DNA of 64,000 bases, taken from JANTGF01 sp033791445 (GTDB lineage Bacteria > Bacteroidota > Bacteroidia > Bacteroidales > VadinHA17). The position numbers were made by a program, and so were the translations under genes. The notes below the pieces were generated by a model. It saw only the letters and a program-made list of their open reading frames with translations. It did not search any database and was not told the DNA's origin. This document shows, piece by piece, positions 36,826 to 46,650 of this stretch. The first letter of the stretch is position 1. Each line of letters starts with the position of its first letter. Location of the stretch: positions 1 to 64,000 of the forward strand of contig JASJGS010000243.1 of assembly GCA_033791445.1 (NCBI GenBank). The letters are read 5' to 3'.

Positions 36826-39087
36826 ATGGAAAAAATAGCTCAAAAAATTATTCAATACCGAATTGTTATAATAGTTATAACTATTCTATTAACGCTATTT
36901 TTCTCATATCATATTACCAAAATAAAAATCAACTCAGACATAATAAGTTCTCTTCCTGATGATGATCCTGTGGCAGCTTTATATACCCGCATAGGGCAGA
37001 AATTTGGCAGCAATTCATTAGGAATGGTGGCAGTAGAAACCAGTAATGTTTTTAATACGGATGTGCTCAAACATATTAAACAAATTAGTGATACAATAGT
37101 TTATACGGAAGGAGTAGCTTCTGTTACCAGCCTAAGTAATATTATTGACATCAAATCAAGTGAATGGGGAATAGAAATAGGAAAACTTATTGATGAATAT
37201 GATCTCCCGGAAACAGAAGAAGACCTGTTGAAATTAAAAAACAGAGTTTTTCAAAAAGATATGTACCGGGGTGTTATTGTTTCGGAAGATGAAACTACAA
37301 CATTGGTATTATTTAATATTTTGGATGAGGCTGATATACAAGAGGTAGCAAAAGAGATCAAAATAAAAATAAATGATTTAGACCTCCCGGAGAACCTGTA
37401 TTTTGGAGGATTGCCTTTTATGATGAATGATATATCGGATCTGATTGTTACAGACATAATCCGACTATTCCCCATTACTTTCTTTATTATTGCCCTTGTA
37501 CTTTTTATTGGTTTCCGGACGATCAGGGGAGTTGTTCTTCCCATACTAACAGCAGGAATATCAATTATATGGACCTTGGGCTTAATGGTGCTGCTTGGCT
37601 ACGAATTAACTATAATTTCAAATACAATTCCTATTATTTTATTGGCAGTAGGGAGTGCCTATACCATTCATGTTGTTAATCGTATTAGCCAACAACCACA
37701 GCAGTACCTGCAAAAATCTATTATCAAAGCCCTTTCTTATGTTATTGTTCCTGTAGTTCTCGCAGCTGGGACTACCATGGTTGGATTTATTTCATTTGTG
37801 TTTGGCGCATATTTAATAATGATCCGTGATTTTGGTGTTTTCACTGCCCTGGGCGTATTTTTTGCTTTTATTTTATCTGCATTCTTCACTCCTGCCATTA
37901 TTTCCTTTGTTTCTGCTCCAAAAAAAGAAAAGAATGAAAAAGAAGCCAACCAAGAAGGTACATCCGGTTTAAAAAAAGTACTTATTTCCCTGAAGAACCT
38001 TCTAATCAAACACCCTAAATATACCCTGACTGTATGGTGCTTTCTAATTCTAATAAGCATAGCTGGGATCTTCTTCATGAAACGAAGTGTAAACATTCAG
38101 GATTATTTCAAGAAGAACAACCCTACACGTATCTCTGAAGATATATTGCAAAAGAAATTTGGAGGTTCTATGCCTGTTTATGTGTCTTTTAAAGGTGATA
38201 TTCAGAGCCCCGAGCTACTGAAAATGATGAGAAAGACACAGGAATATATGGAGAAAAATTCATCTATTTACAATACCCAGTCTATTGCTGATCTCATTGA
38301 AGAAATGAACGATGCCATGGGGGAAGGTAAGAAAATACCAGACAGAAAAGACAAGATTGAACAATTGTGGTTTCTGCTGGAAGGACAGGATGCCCTGTCG
38401 CAACTGGTTACCGATGATCTGGATGAAGCAGTTATTGTATCCACATTTGCATCGGCCGAATTTGAAGACATGCAGGAGTTCGTTGGATATATGGACGTTT
38501 TTATCCAGGATAATTCTGGCCAGTATTGTGAAATGGAGGTTACCGGTATGCCCCAGGTTTATGTCCGAATGGATAAAAGTTTGATCAACAGTCAGTTCAG
38601 TAGCTTATTTATAGCGATTGTTGTAGTGCTGATATTGGTGGGATTCATTCTCCGTTCCGTGCAAAAAGGAATATTTGCTACTGTACCCATTGTTTCGACC
38701 ATTATTATTCTTTTCGGATTTATGGGTGCAACAGGAATCCACCTTGATGTGGCTACCGTATTGGTGGCAAGTATAGCCCTCGGTATTGGCATTGATTATT
38801 CCATACATATAATAACCCACTTTAGCCATTCATTAAAGGAAAATGGAAATGCTGAAAAGGCTCTTGAAGACACTATTCTGATCAGCGGGAAAGCAATAAC
38901 AATTAATGTATTATCAGTAACCGCTGGTTTTTTGATTCTTATTTTTTCAAAATTGGTGCCCTTACAACATTTTGGAATGCTTGTGGCACTAAGTATGGTT
39001 GGGTCAGGATTAGGTGCCCTTTCCTTATTGCCCGCTTTACTGGTACTAACTTATCGAAAGAAACCTTCTGTTGCAATTAAAAAATAA
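36826..39087 (+). CDS. MMPL/RND family transporter (module A)
   Basis: A 753-residue inner-membrane pump of the MMPL/HpnN-like RND superfamily. It has an N-terminal helix (about 12-32), a periplasmic loop beginning with the characteristic NSDIISSLPDDDP, a five-helix cluster (about 205-355), a second helix and periplasmic loop (about 395-580), and a second five-helix cluster (about 585-745) with the family motif GIGIDYSIHIITHF. Characterised relatives move lipids, hopanoids or sterols using the proton gradient. The next gene, a LolA-like carrier, starts 14 bp downstream. ATG 36826 was preferred over TTG 36808. Confidence 0.9.
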   Translation: MEKIAQKIIQYRIVIIVITILLTLFFSYHITKIKINSDIISSLPDDDPVAALYTRIGQKFGSNSLGMVAVETSNVFNTDVLKHIKQISDTIVYTEGVASVTSLSNIIDIKSSEWGIEIGKLIDEYDLPETEEDLLKLKNRVFQKDMYRGVIVSEDETTTLVLFNILDEADIQEVAKEIKIKINDLDLPENLYFGGLPFMMNDISDLIVTDIIRLFPITFFIIALVLFIGFRTIRGVVLPILTAGISIIWTLGLMVLLGYELTIISNTIPIILLAVGSAYTIHVVNRISQQPQQYLQKSIIKALSYVIVPVVLAAGTTMVGFISFVFGAYLIMIRDFGVFTALGVFFAFILSAFFTPAIISFVSAPKKEKNEKEANQEGTSGLKKVLISLKNLLIKHPKYTLTVWCFLILISIAGIFFMKRSVNIQDYFKKNNPTRISEDILQKKFGGSMPVYVSFKGDIQSPELLKMMRKTQEYMEKNSSIYNTQSIADLIEEMNDAMGEGKKIPDRKDKIEQLWFLLEGQDALSQLVTDDLDEAVIVSTFASAEFEDMQEFVGYMDVFIQDNSGQYCEMEVTGMPQVYVRMDKSLINSQFSSLFIAIVVVLILVGFILRSVQKGIFATVPIVSTIIILFGFMGATGIHLDVATVLVASIALGIGIDYSIHIITHFSHSLKENGNAEKALEDTILISGKAITINVLSVTAGFLILIFSKLVPLQHFGMLVALSMVGSGLGALSLLPALLVLTYRKKPSVAIKK

Positions 39088-39101
39088 AAAACAGTAATGA
39101 T

Positions 39102-39842
39102 ATGAAAACAAAAATGATTAAAAAGTTAGTTCTATCCCTGATATTTCTTTTTTCAGGTTTAATTCTTATTTCTGCCCAGGACGCCCTTGAAATTTTAAAG
39201 AAAATGGATGAGGTTATGTACTCCCCAAAAGATATGCAATCAAATACTAAAATAGTATTGATTGATAAGGCAAATAAAGAAAAAGTACGGGAGGCTACCA
39301 TGATGCAAAAAGGCACAGATAAACGGCTCACACGCTTTACCTCACCTGCATCACAGGCCGGTATAGCAGTTTTATCCCTGCCCGATGATGTCATGTATGT
39401 ATATATGCCTGCTTTCGGTAAGGAAAGAAGAATCGCGGCCCATGTTAAAAACCAAAAGTTTGCCGGCACAGACTTTTCATACGATGATATGGAAGCTATT
39501 GCTTACGTAGATAAATACAATGGGTCCTTGCTAAAAACAGAGGATGATAGCTATCTGCTTAACCTTGTACCAAAATCCTCTAAATCAGAATATTCTAAAG
39601 TTGTAATGAAAGTTCATAAAACCAACTATTACCCAAGCTTTATGGAATACTATGATAAAGGTAATAACAAAATAAAAGAGGCATCCTACACATTTAAGAA
39701 AATTGGAGATTACTGGAATGCCGAGGTGGTGGAAATGAAGGATTTAAAAAAGAATCATAAAACCAGAATGGAAATGAATGATGTAAAATATGATCAAAAT
39801 TTATCGGATGATGAATTTACAGTACGAAAATTGAAACAATGA
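39102..39842 (+). CDS. LolA-like outer-membrane lipoprotein-sorting protein (module A)
   Basis: A 246-residue periplasmic protein with a signal peptide (cleavage near LISAQ) and the LolA/LolB-like half-barrel fold that carries acyl chains. Family features are DALEILKKMDEVMY at the N-terminus, a strand-rich centre (VYMPAFGKERRIAAH, KFAGTDFSYDDME) and YWNAEVVEMKDLKKNHKTRMEM at the end, as in the PF17131-type proteins. It follows the RND gene by 14 bp and is the presumed periplasmic shuttle between pump and outer membrane. It is not the general lipoprotein LolA by context. Confidence 0.87.
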   Translation: MKTKMIKKLVLSLIFLFSGLILISAQDALEILKKMDEVMYSPKDMQSNTKIVLIDKANKEKVREATMMQKGTDKRLTRFTSPASQAGIAVLSLPDDVMYVYMPAFGKERRIAAHVKNQKFAGTDFSYDDMEAIAYVDKYNGSLLKTEDDSYLLNLVPKSSKSEYSKVVMKVHKTNYYPSFMEYYDKGNNKIKEASYTFKKIGDYWNAEVVEMKDLKKNHKTRMEMNDVKYDQNLSDDEFTVRKLKQ

Positions 39843-39848
39843 TAAACA

Positions 39849-39931
39849 GGCCTCTTACATATAGAGTTACTTCTTTCATATAGGGTTATTGGTAAACTTT
39901 CAGTGCAGTAACAAGCTATATGTAGGAGGCC
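39849..39931 (+). promoter_or_regulatory. Long imperfect hairpin in the module A mRNA leader
   Basis: Arms 39849-39864 (GGCCTCTTACATATAG) and 39916-39931 (CTATATGTAGGAGGCC) pair over 16 positions, with one U-G pair in RNA. A second stem nests inside (GTTACT 39866-39871 with AGTAAC 39907-39912), leaving a 35 nt loop. There is no T-run, so it is not a simple terminator. It starts 7 bp after the LolA-like stop and ends 40 bp before the barrel ATG, suggesting mRNA processing or differential expression control. Confidence 0.65.
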
Positions 39932-39971
39932 AAAAATATTTCTTGAGTAAAGTTCTAAGAAAACATTAGAG

Positions 39972-41348
39972 ATGAAAACACTAAAATTTCTTACCCTGTG
40001 TGTACTTATCCTGGTTGCATTAAACAATCCTGTAAATGCTCAGGAAAACCCCTTAAGAATATATGGAGAGTTCTTTACAGACCAGCGCATTCTTATTGAA
40101 CAGCCCTACGATTGGGTGTGGAATGAGAATCGATTGAATCTCCAACTTGATAAGAATTTTGGAGGAAAATCAAAATTTCATACCGAAATCTGGGTTCGAA
40201 ATTTTGGTTTGCCCCAAATATATTCTTCCAGCGACCTCTATAATAAAGGTATTATTGATCCCATTGATCTGCAAATACGAGAAGCTTACGTAGAACTTTA
40301 TGGCTTTTTTTTTAAAGACCTGGATGTTAAGATTGGTCGTCAACGAATTGCATGGGGAACCGGAGACAGGCTAAATCCTACTGACAATTTAAATCCTTAT
40401 GACCTGGAAGACATACTAGATTTTGGGAGACACCGCGGCTCTGATGCCATAAATCTTAATTATTACCTGACCAACAGCTTTTCTTTGCAGGCAATTTATA
40501 TTCCCTTTTTCAGACCAGATAATTTGCCTGTAGGTGTCTTTGCTCAGGCTCTCACTCCTCCTATGGAGCTTCCTCCACCTTTATATTTAAATGAGTTTTC
40601 TGATACGCTATTAGTTCCTAAGTTTAATCTGTCTGAAAGTAGCGTTTTGGGATTTAAGTTTAAAGGATTTGCACTTGGATTTGATTTTTCACTAAGCTAC
40701 GTATGGGGCAGAGAAGGCCTACCCATGCCTAAATATAATACTTTTATTCCTGTAAACCTTACTGGGGGCGTTAATGTAAATTCACAACTCTTTTTTCCTC
40801 GAAATCATATTTTCGGAGCTGATCTGGCCGGAAGTATTGGGAGTGTAGGAGTTTGGGCTGAAGCAGCAGTATTTTTACCTGCTGAAGAAGTAATTATGAC
40901 CAATGATTTATCAGCATTAGTCCCTGAAAATTTAAGGCCTATGACAGTGGATAGTGTGATTTTAAAAAAAGAACCCTATGTCAAGTTTATCGTTGGAGCG
41001 GATTATACTTTTGGAAATGGCCTTTACTTAAACTTCCAGTATTTACATGGCTTTATGAATGAAAAAGGTAAGGGGGAATTGAATGACTACTTTTTCATAG
41101 GCATGGAAAAAACCTTCTTTGATGAAAAGTTGAAAATTGTACCCCTGGCAGGGGCATTTATTGTTTCCAACTGGAAGGACATTGGCAACAATTATTCCCT
41201 AATTTATGTACCTGAAATAGAGTATCGGGCTACAGATAATATAAGCATCGGGCTAAGTGCCGCTCTATTTACAGGGAAAGGCAATAACGTATTTGTAAGT
41301 TTAAACGACTACAATATGCTCATGTTTAAACTAAAATATAGCTTCTAA
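39972..41348 (+). CDS. DUF1302-like outer-membrane beta-barrel protein (module A)
   Basis: A 458-residue outer-membrane protein: signal peptide (cleavage near VNAQEN) followed by a strand-rich barrel ending in ...MLMFKLKYSF, a C-terminal aromatic suitable for BAM recognition. The IGRQRIAWGTGD...NPTDNLNPYD...RGSDAINLNYY signature (about residues 117-165) resembles DUF1302-type porins that accompany RND/MMPL pumps and LolA/LolB-like carriers. The same signature recurs in the barrel of module B at 53355, so the two are paralogues. Probably the outer-membrane exit or acceptor for the cargo of module A. Confidence 0.83.
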   Translation: MKTLKFLTLCVLILVALNNPVNAQENPLRIYGEFFTDQRILIEQPYDWVWNENRLNLQLDKNFGGKSKFHTEIWVRNFGLPQIYSSSDLYNKGIIDPIDLQIREAYVELYGFFFKDLDVKIGRQRIAWGTGDRLNPTDNLNPYDLEDILDFGRHRGSDAINLNYYLTNSFSLQAIYIPFFRPDNLPVGVFAQALTPPMELPPPLYLNEFSDTLLVPKFNLSESSVLGFKFKGFALGFDFSLSYVWGREGLPMPKYNTFIPVNLTGGVNVNSQLFFPRNHIFGADLAGSIGSVGVWAEAAVFLPAEEVIMTNDLSALVPENLRPMTVDSVILKKEPYVKFIVGADYTFGNGLYLNFQYLHGFMNEKGKGELNDYFFIGMEKTFFDEKLKIVPLAGAFIVSNWKDIGNNYSLIYVPEIEYRATDNISIGLSAALFTGKGNNVFVSLNDYNMLMFKLKYSF

Positions 41349-41574
41349 TCCTCCTGATTAAATTTGCATTTGTCGCTAGATTATAGTAACTTACATAGCA
41401 AATGTTATCCCCAAATTCCATAACATTAAAACAGCCACTCTTACCCTAATTGAAGCCTTATTAAGTTGGTAGTTTTATACTGGAAGGTGTTTTCGAATTG
41501 TTTCCATAAGGATATTTTTGAAAACAATTACTCCATACTAAATTATGCATTTTTATAATTAATAATTAGCAAAA

Positions 41575-42561
41575 ATGAAAGCAGAAATGTTGGTGGTCTT
41601 TCGAAATTCATTGATGTTCTTGTGTATAATACTATCTGCATTATCAGGCTTTTCACAGGCTAAATTGCCCATGGTGAAGACTATTCCCTACAAGATTTAT
41701 CCCAGGGTAAATGAGGAAAAACCCGATTTACCATCTCCATTTATCGACAGGGCCGGGGCAGAGTATGTAATAGCTGTGAACAAAGAAATGAAGTTCGCAA
41801 TAATTCCTGTTTCTTCAAGCAATGATAAGGGTATTTGCCCTCAACTTATTATCGATACGGAAGACTTTCCTGAGCTGGGAAAGAAGGGTTTGCATTCAGA
41901 AAAAGAACTTGACCAAATTGAAACGATAACTGATTGGTCACTTGATACAATAACGCTACTGGGTCGACCCAATGGGCTGTCGCAAGATGGTTTTATGGCA
42001 CAGGATGAAGATATTCTCTCCGTCCTGAAAGGGGATAATCACCTGGTAAAAAAATTAGGCCTCACACATCCTCAGCTAGCAAAACCCCTGTTTCACGTAT
42101 TAAACATGATGGATACTGATCTTGAAATAAATAGGTGGAATATGTCAAAACATCGTTGGGAAAACATACTCTATTTCTTTTACAATAAACAGAAGGTCTT
42201 TGTTGATGCGGGTGACACGAAGGGGGGACAAAAGTCCATTTTTGATGATGGTATTATGGGAAGTTTTCACATCCATTTATGGAGAGAAATTAAACCTGGT
42301 GAAATGCATTACCTGAAGAATCATTACAACCATTTATCAGATACAGAATTTACCGAATTAAAGACACTCTTAGGTCAAATCTTTACAGGTGAAATGGAGC
42401 CTCAATTTATTATGCGATATGGCTTCTATGAAGGCCATACCAACTGGCGCACCGACCCAATTGCTATATCATTCATTTTTGGATTAAAGTCTCTAGAGGA
42501 GCTGGATGGTATCTTCAAAGGCAAACTATATGAGATGCTTACAGAACATTTCAGGAAATAG
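41575..42561 (+). CDS. Secreted protein of unknown function
   Basis: A 328-residue protein with a signal peptide (FLCIILSALSGFSQA) and no recognised domain. The mature part is mixed alpha/beta; notable segments are RPNGLSQDGFMAQDEDIL, HVLNMMDTDLEINRWNMSKHRWENILYFFYN and MRYGFYEGHTNWRTDPIAISFIFGL. Several His, Asp and Glu residues are clustered around GSFHIHLWRE and EGHTNWRTD, so metal binding or enzymatic activity is possible but unproven. Position between the module A barrel and a START-domain gene makes involvement in the same envelope process plausible. Confidence 0.7.
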   Translation: MKAEMLVVFRNSLMFLCIILSALSGFSQAKLPMVKTIPYKIYPRVNEEKPDLPSPFIDRAGAEYVIAVNKEMKFAIIPVSSSNDKGICPQLIIDTEDFPELGKKGLHSEKELDQIETITDWSLDTITLLGRPNGLSQDGFMAQDEDILSVLKGDNHLVKKLGLTHPQLAKPLFHVLNMMDTDLEINRWNMSKHRWENILYFFYNKQKVFVDAGDTKGGQKSIFDDGIMGSFHIHLWREIKPGEMHYLKNHYNHLSDTEFTELKTLLGQIFTGEMEPQFIMRYGFYEGHTNWRTDPIAISFIFGLKSLEELDGIFKGKLYEMLTEHFRK

Positions 42562-42641
42562 CTTTGATATTTACGAGATTGCCATAATTTTGCAACAACT
42601 ACTTATATTAAGCATTGTTGCAACTAACTAAGGTAAAAACA

Positions 42642-43274
42642 TTGAAGATCATACTGTTAAAATCTTATATATTTTTTAGCTTATTCAATTTGTTCTCCCA
42701 ACAATCCGACTTCAATCCTTCGGACGGGTGGAAACTCTCTAAAGATAAAGATGGTATTCAGGTCTATACCCGACAGGTTCCGGACAGCAAGCTGAAAGAA
42801 TTCCTTGCAATTACAGAAATAAAGGCCCCCAAAGAAGTGATTGTTCAAATTATCAACGATGTTAAAAACAAACCAAATTGGATGCCGAATTTAACATCAG
42901 CAAAAGTTATTGAGCAAGTAAATGATAATGAGCATATTGATTATTATGAGTCAGAGATTCCATGGCCAATGCGTAATAAAGATATTGTAATGTGTTTTAA
43001 ACAGGAAGAAGTGAAGGATTCCAACCTGGTTCTGATATCCTACTGGGGATTACCAGACTTCATTCCTGAAAGGAAAGACATGAGCAGATTAAAAAGTACT
43101 GAAGGATATTTTAAGCTAACCGAACTGGAAAATGGACTTACAAAAATAGAATATAAAGTGTCATCTGACCCAGAAATCAAATTGCCCGCCTGGGCCATTA
43201 ATAAATTCATGGTTGATCCTCCCTTTCAAACACTGTTTAATCTAAGAAAGTTGAGTGAAAAAGTAATAAACTAA
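42642..43274 (+). CDS. Secreted START-domain (SRPBCC fold) protein
   Basis: A 210-residue protein with an N-terminal signal peptide (KIILLKSYIFFSLFNLFSQQ) followed by one START/Bet v1-like domain with a hydrophobic cavity for lipids or sterols. Family features are GWKLSKDKDGIQVYTR, IINDVKNKPNWMPNLTSAKVIE, SEIPWPMRNKDIVM and the C-terminal helix near PPFQTLFNLRKLSE. An extracytoplasmic lipid binder fits the neighbouring module A. The start is uncertain: there is no ATG, and TTG at 42642 directly precedes the signal peptide; TTG codons at 42615 and 42618 would add nine residues. Confidence 0.82.
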   Translation: MKIILLKSYIFFSLFNLFSQQSDFNPSDGWKLSKDKDGIQVYTRQVPDSKLKEFLAITEIKAPKEVIVQIINDVKNKPNWMPNLTSAKVIEQVNDNEHIDYYESEIPWPMRNKDIVMCFKQEEVKDSNLVLISYWGLPDFIPERKDMSRLKSTEGYFKLTELENGLTKIEYKVSSDPEIKLPAWAINKFMVDPPFQTLFNLRKLSEKVIN

Positions 43275-43534
43275 ATCCTGAATTCATGAAAAGAAAGCTG
43301 TCATTGGATTAGTTGTTATCTTTTGTTATTACAAGTATTAAGTAATAACTTGCGAAACAAATAATATCCTCTCTGAAATTTAAAAAAGATATTAGCCTGA
43401 AAATTTATAACAAAGTATTGAAATCAATTTGCCAGAACCATGAAAACTCAATTGGATTTCAACATATTCCATCATCAGTGTCTATAAGGGTTATAATATA
43501 CAATTATTTTGAAGCTAAATAATTTTTCTAACTG

Positions 43535-45124
43535 ATGAAAACCCGGTGGTATATAGAAAACCTGATCGACCTGGAATATTTCCTCCATGTCAATGATAAA
43601 CAGGGCACGGGACTAAACCAGAAAAAGGAAGATTCCGAAGATCGTGAAATTTTTCTAAGAAATATTCAGCCTCATCTTTCTAAAACAAAACCTTATTCAC
43701 GGCGCTTCATTATTAAGTCCTGGCTTGACCAACGAAAAAAAATAGAAAAAGGTGCTGCTGGTAGAGAAACGATCCTACCCGGTGAGGCCTTTGATGAAGC
43801 TTTCCGGATTCTTAAATATGGCCTGTTTATTTTTGGAAGTATAGTGGGTATAGGTCTCGCCTTTTCTCTACTCAGCTATACCGGCACTGCTCCACTAAAT
43901 ATTTCCGTATACCTTGGAGCTACTGTCTTTATTCAAATACTTTTATTGCTGCTTCTGGGTATCCTTTTTCTGATACGCCTGATTCAACCAGGCTTATTTT
44001 ATACATCCGTATTTTATTCGTTATATAGCCGCCTTGCAATTTCTCTCACCAGAAAGTTAACCAGTCGCATTAAATCTTCCCTCTCAGGATCCAGGCAGGA
44101 AGGCTATTCAGCTATCCTTGGATTGATAAAAGGAAAGAAGCAGGTTTATGGGTCCTTGTTTTACTGGCCAGTTTTCAATTCCATGCAACTTTTCGGGATT
44201 GGATTCAACCTGGGCATACTTGCTATAACCCTAATAAAAGTGCTGGGAACAGATTTAGCTTTTGGCTGGCAGTCCACAATCCAGGTAGGTGCTGATGCCG
44301 TATATAAAATTGTAAAAGGGATGGCAGTTCCATGGTCCTGGTTTGTACCCTCAGAGATTGCCTACCCTACTCTGGAACAAATTAAAGGCAGTCACCTTAT
44401 TCTGAAGGATGGAATTTATCACCTTACTACTCCTGACCTGGTGGCCTGGTGGCCGTTTTTATGCTTTTCAGTACTTTTTTACGGCCTTTTACCTCGTTTA
44501 TTTATTTATTTTGCCGGGCTGTTAAAACAGAAACATTTACTGAATAATATTAAACTTAACCATGCTGATTGCGACCAACTCATGGACAGGATGACATGCC
44601 CGGATGTTCATTTTGGTAGCCCGGGAGAATCTATATCAAAGAAAGCAGGAGAAAAACTTTCAGAGGAAACAACAATCCTATTTGATGATCATTACTTGGA
44701 TAAAAAATTCATTGTTCTTATCCCAAATGACATTTATGATTCCGTTTCACATGAAAGTTTACAAAGGGCTTTCGGTCAAACTCTCGGTGGCCAGGTGGTG
44801 GAAGCAATTAAAATTAACAATATTGAAACTGCTGAAGATTTAACTCAAACCCATTTGAACCTGAGTAATTTTAAAAAGGGTTGGACACATCTTATTATCC
44901 TTGCAGAGGCCTGGCAACCTCCTCTTGTCGAGGATATTGCCTTTACTAAAGCACTTCGACATCAACTTGGTGAACGTATTCCGATACTCATTGTATTGAT
45001 AGGTAAACCCAAGGCTGATACCATATTCACGCCGGTAAAACCCATTAACTTTCAAACCTGGAAAGATAAAATTATGGCTATGGGTGATCCATATTTGCGA
45101 ACGGAAAAACTTGTTCATGAGTAA
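43535..45124 (+). CDS. DUF2868 family membrane protein, partner of the adjacent GTPase
   Basis: A 529-residue inner-membrane protein matching DUF2868: an N-terminal cytoplasmic segment (about 1-88), membrane helices at about 93-115, 123-148, 215-238 and 305-330, and a C-terminal cytoplasmic alpha/beta region (KKFIVLIPNDIYD..., LTHLIILAEAWQPP, IPILIVLIGKP). It overlaps the DUF3482 GTPase gene by 8 bp (ATGAGTAA), so the two are translationally coupled. The pair is known mainly from Proteobacteria and its role is not established. The 260 bp before the gene hold no other recognisable feature. Confidence 0.82.
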   Translation: MKTRWYIENLIDLEYFLHVNDKQGTGLNQKKEDSEDREIFLRNIQPHLSKTKPYSRRFIIKSWLDQRKKIEKGAAGRETILPGEAFDEAFRILKYGLFIFGSIVGIGLAFSLLSYTGTAPLNISVYLGATVFIQILLLLLLGILFLIRLIQPGLFYTSVFYSLYSRLAISLTRKLTSRIKSSLSGSRQEGYSAILGLIKGKKQVYGSLFYWPVFNSMQLFGIGFNLGILAITLIKVLGTDLAFGWQSTIQVGADAVYKIVKGMAVPWSWFVPSEIAYPTLEQIKGSHLILKDGIYHLTTPDLVAWWPFLCFSVLFYGLLPRLFIYFAGLLKQKHLLNNIKLNHADCDQLMDRMTCPDVHFGSPGESISKKAGEKLSEETTILFDDHYLDKKFIVLIPNDIYDSVSHESLQRAFGQTLGGQVVEAIKINNIETAEDLTQTHLNLSNFKKGWTHLIILAEAWQPPLVEDIAFTKALRHQLGERIPILIVLIGKPKADTIFTPVKPINFQTWKDKIMAMGDPYLRTEKLVHE

Positions 45125-46565
45125 CTATTATAAAATACCTGCTTTTGCAATCGTAGGACACCCCAACGAGGGTAAATCCTCCGTTGTATCTACCCTGGCT
45201 GAAAATGATCGTGTCCGCATTAGTGCTATTCCGGGAGAAACTATTGTTTGCGAAACCTACCCAGTAATTATTGATGGCCATGAAATTATTCGGTTTATAG
45301 ATACACCCGGTTTTCAAAATCCCAAAACAATATTGAAGTGGCTCAAACGCCATGAAAGCCTGAGTGATCAAGCTATACCTGCCTTCATCGATAAGCATAT
45401 CAACAACCCTGACATGGCACAGGATTGTGAACTACTGAACCCCATAGCTCACGGTGCAGGGATCATATACGTAGTGGATGGATCGAGGCCACTTCGCAGT
45501 GTTGATGAGGCGGAAATGGAAATTCTTCGCCTCTCTGGCGCACCTCGTATGGCAATCATTAATTTAAAAGAAGAAGAAACCCGGTATTTGTCTCAATGGA
45601 AAACTGCCTTCAGACTTCATTTTAATTCTATCCGAAATTTTAATGCCCACCAGGCCACTTATACTGAACGAATTTCTCTTTTAGAAAGCTTAAAAGGTAT
45701 AGACCAGGATTGGATCGATCCACTTTCTACTGTTCTCTCATCTTTTAAAAAAGATTGGGCTTATCGATCTGTTCGAACTACTGAAGTAATATTAAAAATG
45801 TTAACGGAAAGTCTGGAATACTCTATAAGTAAAAATTTTAATGAAAAAGTTTTTGAAGAGGAACTGAAAAACAAATTATTTGATAAATATATCAGGTCCA
45901 TTGAAAAAATTGAAACTTCAGCACATCAGCAAATTCGAAAACTGTATAAACATAATATATTCAATTATGACCTTCCGGAACATTCAATTATTCATCAGGA
46001 CCTTTTCAGTGAGAAAACCTGGCAAGTCCTTGGCCTGAGTCAAAAACAACTTACCACACTAGCGGCCATCACAGGAGGAACAATTGGAGCAGCTATTGAC
46101 CTGGCTACTGCCGGGATCTCCTTTGGTATTTTCACTGCAATTGGGGGGGCCATCGGGGCTGGCTGGGCAGCTTTGGGAGGGGGCCGGCAACTAGCAGGAT
46201 CAAAAGTTGGTGGTATAAAACTGGGCGGTCAGCAGGTTCAGGTTGGTCCTAATGAAAACATTCAATTTCTTTATATTCTAATTGACCGTTCACTAATTTT
46301 TTACTCACATATCATCAACTGGGCACATGGCAGACGGGATATTTCAGAAATAAATAAAGAAGTTAGCCTTCTCCCTGATAAAACCGGCTACACAGCAACA
46401 TGGAACATCAAAGACCAGAGAAAGTGTATTGCTTTTTTTAAAGCGGTCAGAAACGGTGACCCTATAAAGAAAGAAAAAGCCTACAAGGAATTGGCTGAGA
46501 CTATTCAGAGTGAATTGACGAAAATATATTCAATCGAAGGAAGCGGGAAGGAAGGAATTCCTTAA
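45117..46565 (+). CDS. GTPase with DUF3482 domain
   Basis: A 482-residue GTP-binding protein of the Era/TrmE-like group. G1 is GHPNEGKSS (14-22), G3 is DTPGF, and the G domain spans about 8-170. The DUF3482 part follows: a helical region (about 190-310) and then an unusually Gly/Ala-rich segment (ITGGTIGAAIDLATAGISFG...GGAIGAGWAALGGG) like a glycine zipper that may insert into or sit on the membrane. It starts inside the end of the DUF2868 gene. The longer frame from 45084 would overlap further and was rejected. Function unknown; the pair may remodel or seal the membrane. Confidence 0.85.
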   Translation: MSNYYKIPAFAIVGHPNEGKSSVVSTLAENDRVRISAIPGETIVCETYPVIIDGHEIIRFIDTPGFQNPKTILKWLKRHESLSDQAIPAFIDKHINNPDMAQDCELLNPIAHGAGIIYVVDGSRPLRSVDEAEMEILRLSGAPRMAIINLKEEETRYLSQWKTAFRLHFNSIRNFNAHQATYTERISLLESLKGIDQDWIDPLSTVLSSFKKDWAYRSVRTTEVILKMLTESLEYSISKNFNEKVFEEELKNKLFDKYIRSIEKIETSAHQQIRKLYKHNIFNYDLPEHSIIHQDLFSEKTWQVLGLSQKQLTTLAAITGGTIGAAIDLATAGISFGIFTAIGGAIGAGWAALGGGRQLAGSKVGGIKLGGQQVQVGPNENIQFLYILIDRSLIFYSHIINWAHGRRDISEINKEVSLLPDKTGYTATWNIKDQRKCIAFFKAVRNGDPIKKEKAYKELAETIQSELTKIYSIEGSGKEGIP

Positions 46566-46650
46566 GAGTTACAATAACTTTGCTATTTGGACACTCCCCA
46601 ATTGCTCCAAAAGAGGGATATTTTTATTTTTGATTATAAACAAACTAAAT

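Noticed and set aside
43275..43534. Small gene or tRNA in the 260 bp gap
   Set aside because: Only frames of 8 and 15 codons with ATG were found and no tRNA-like TTCGAATC arm was seen.
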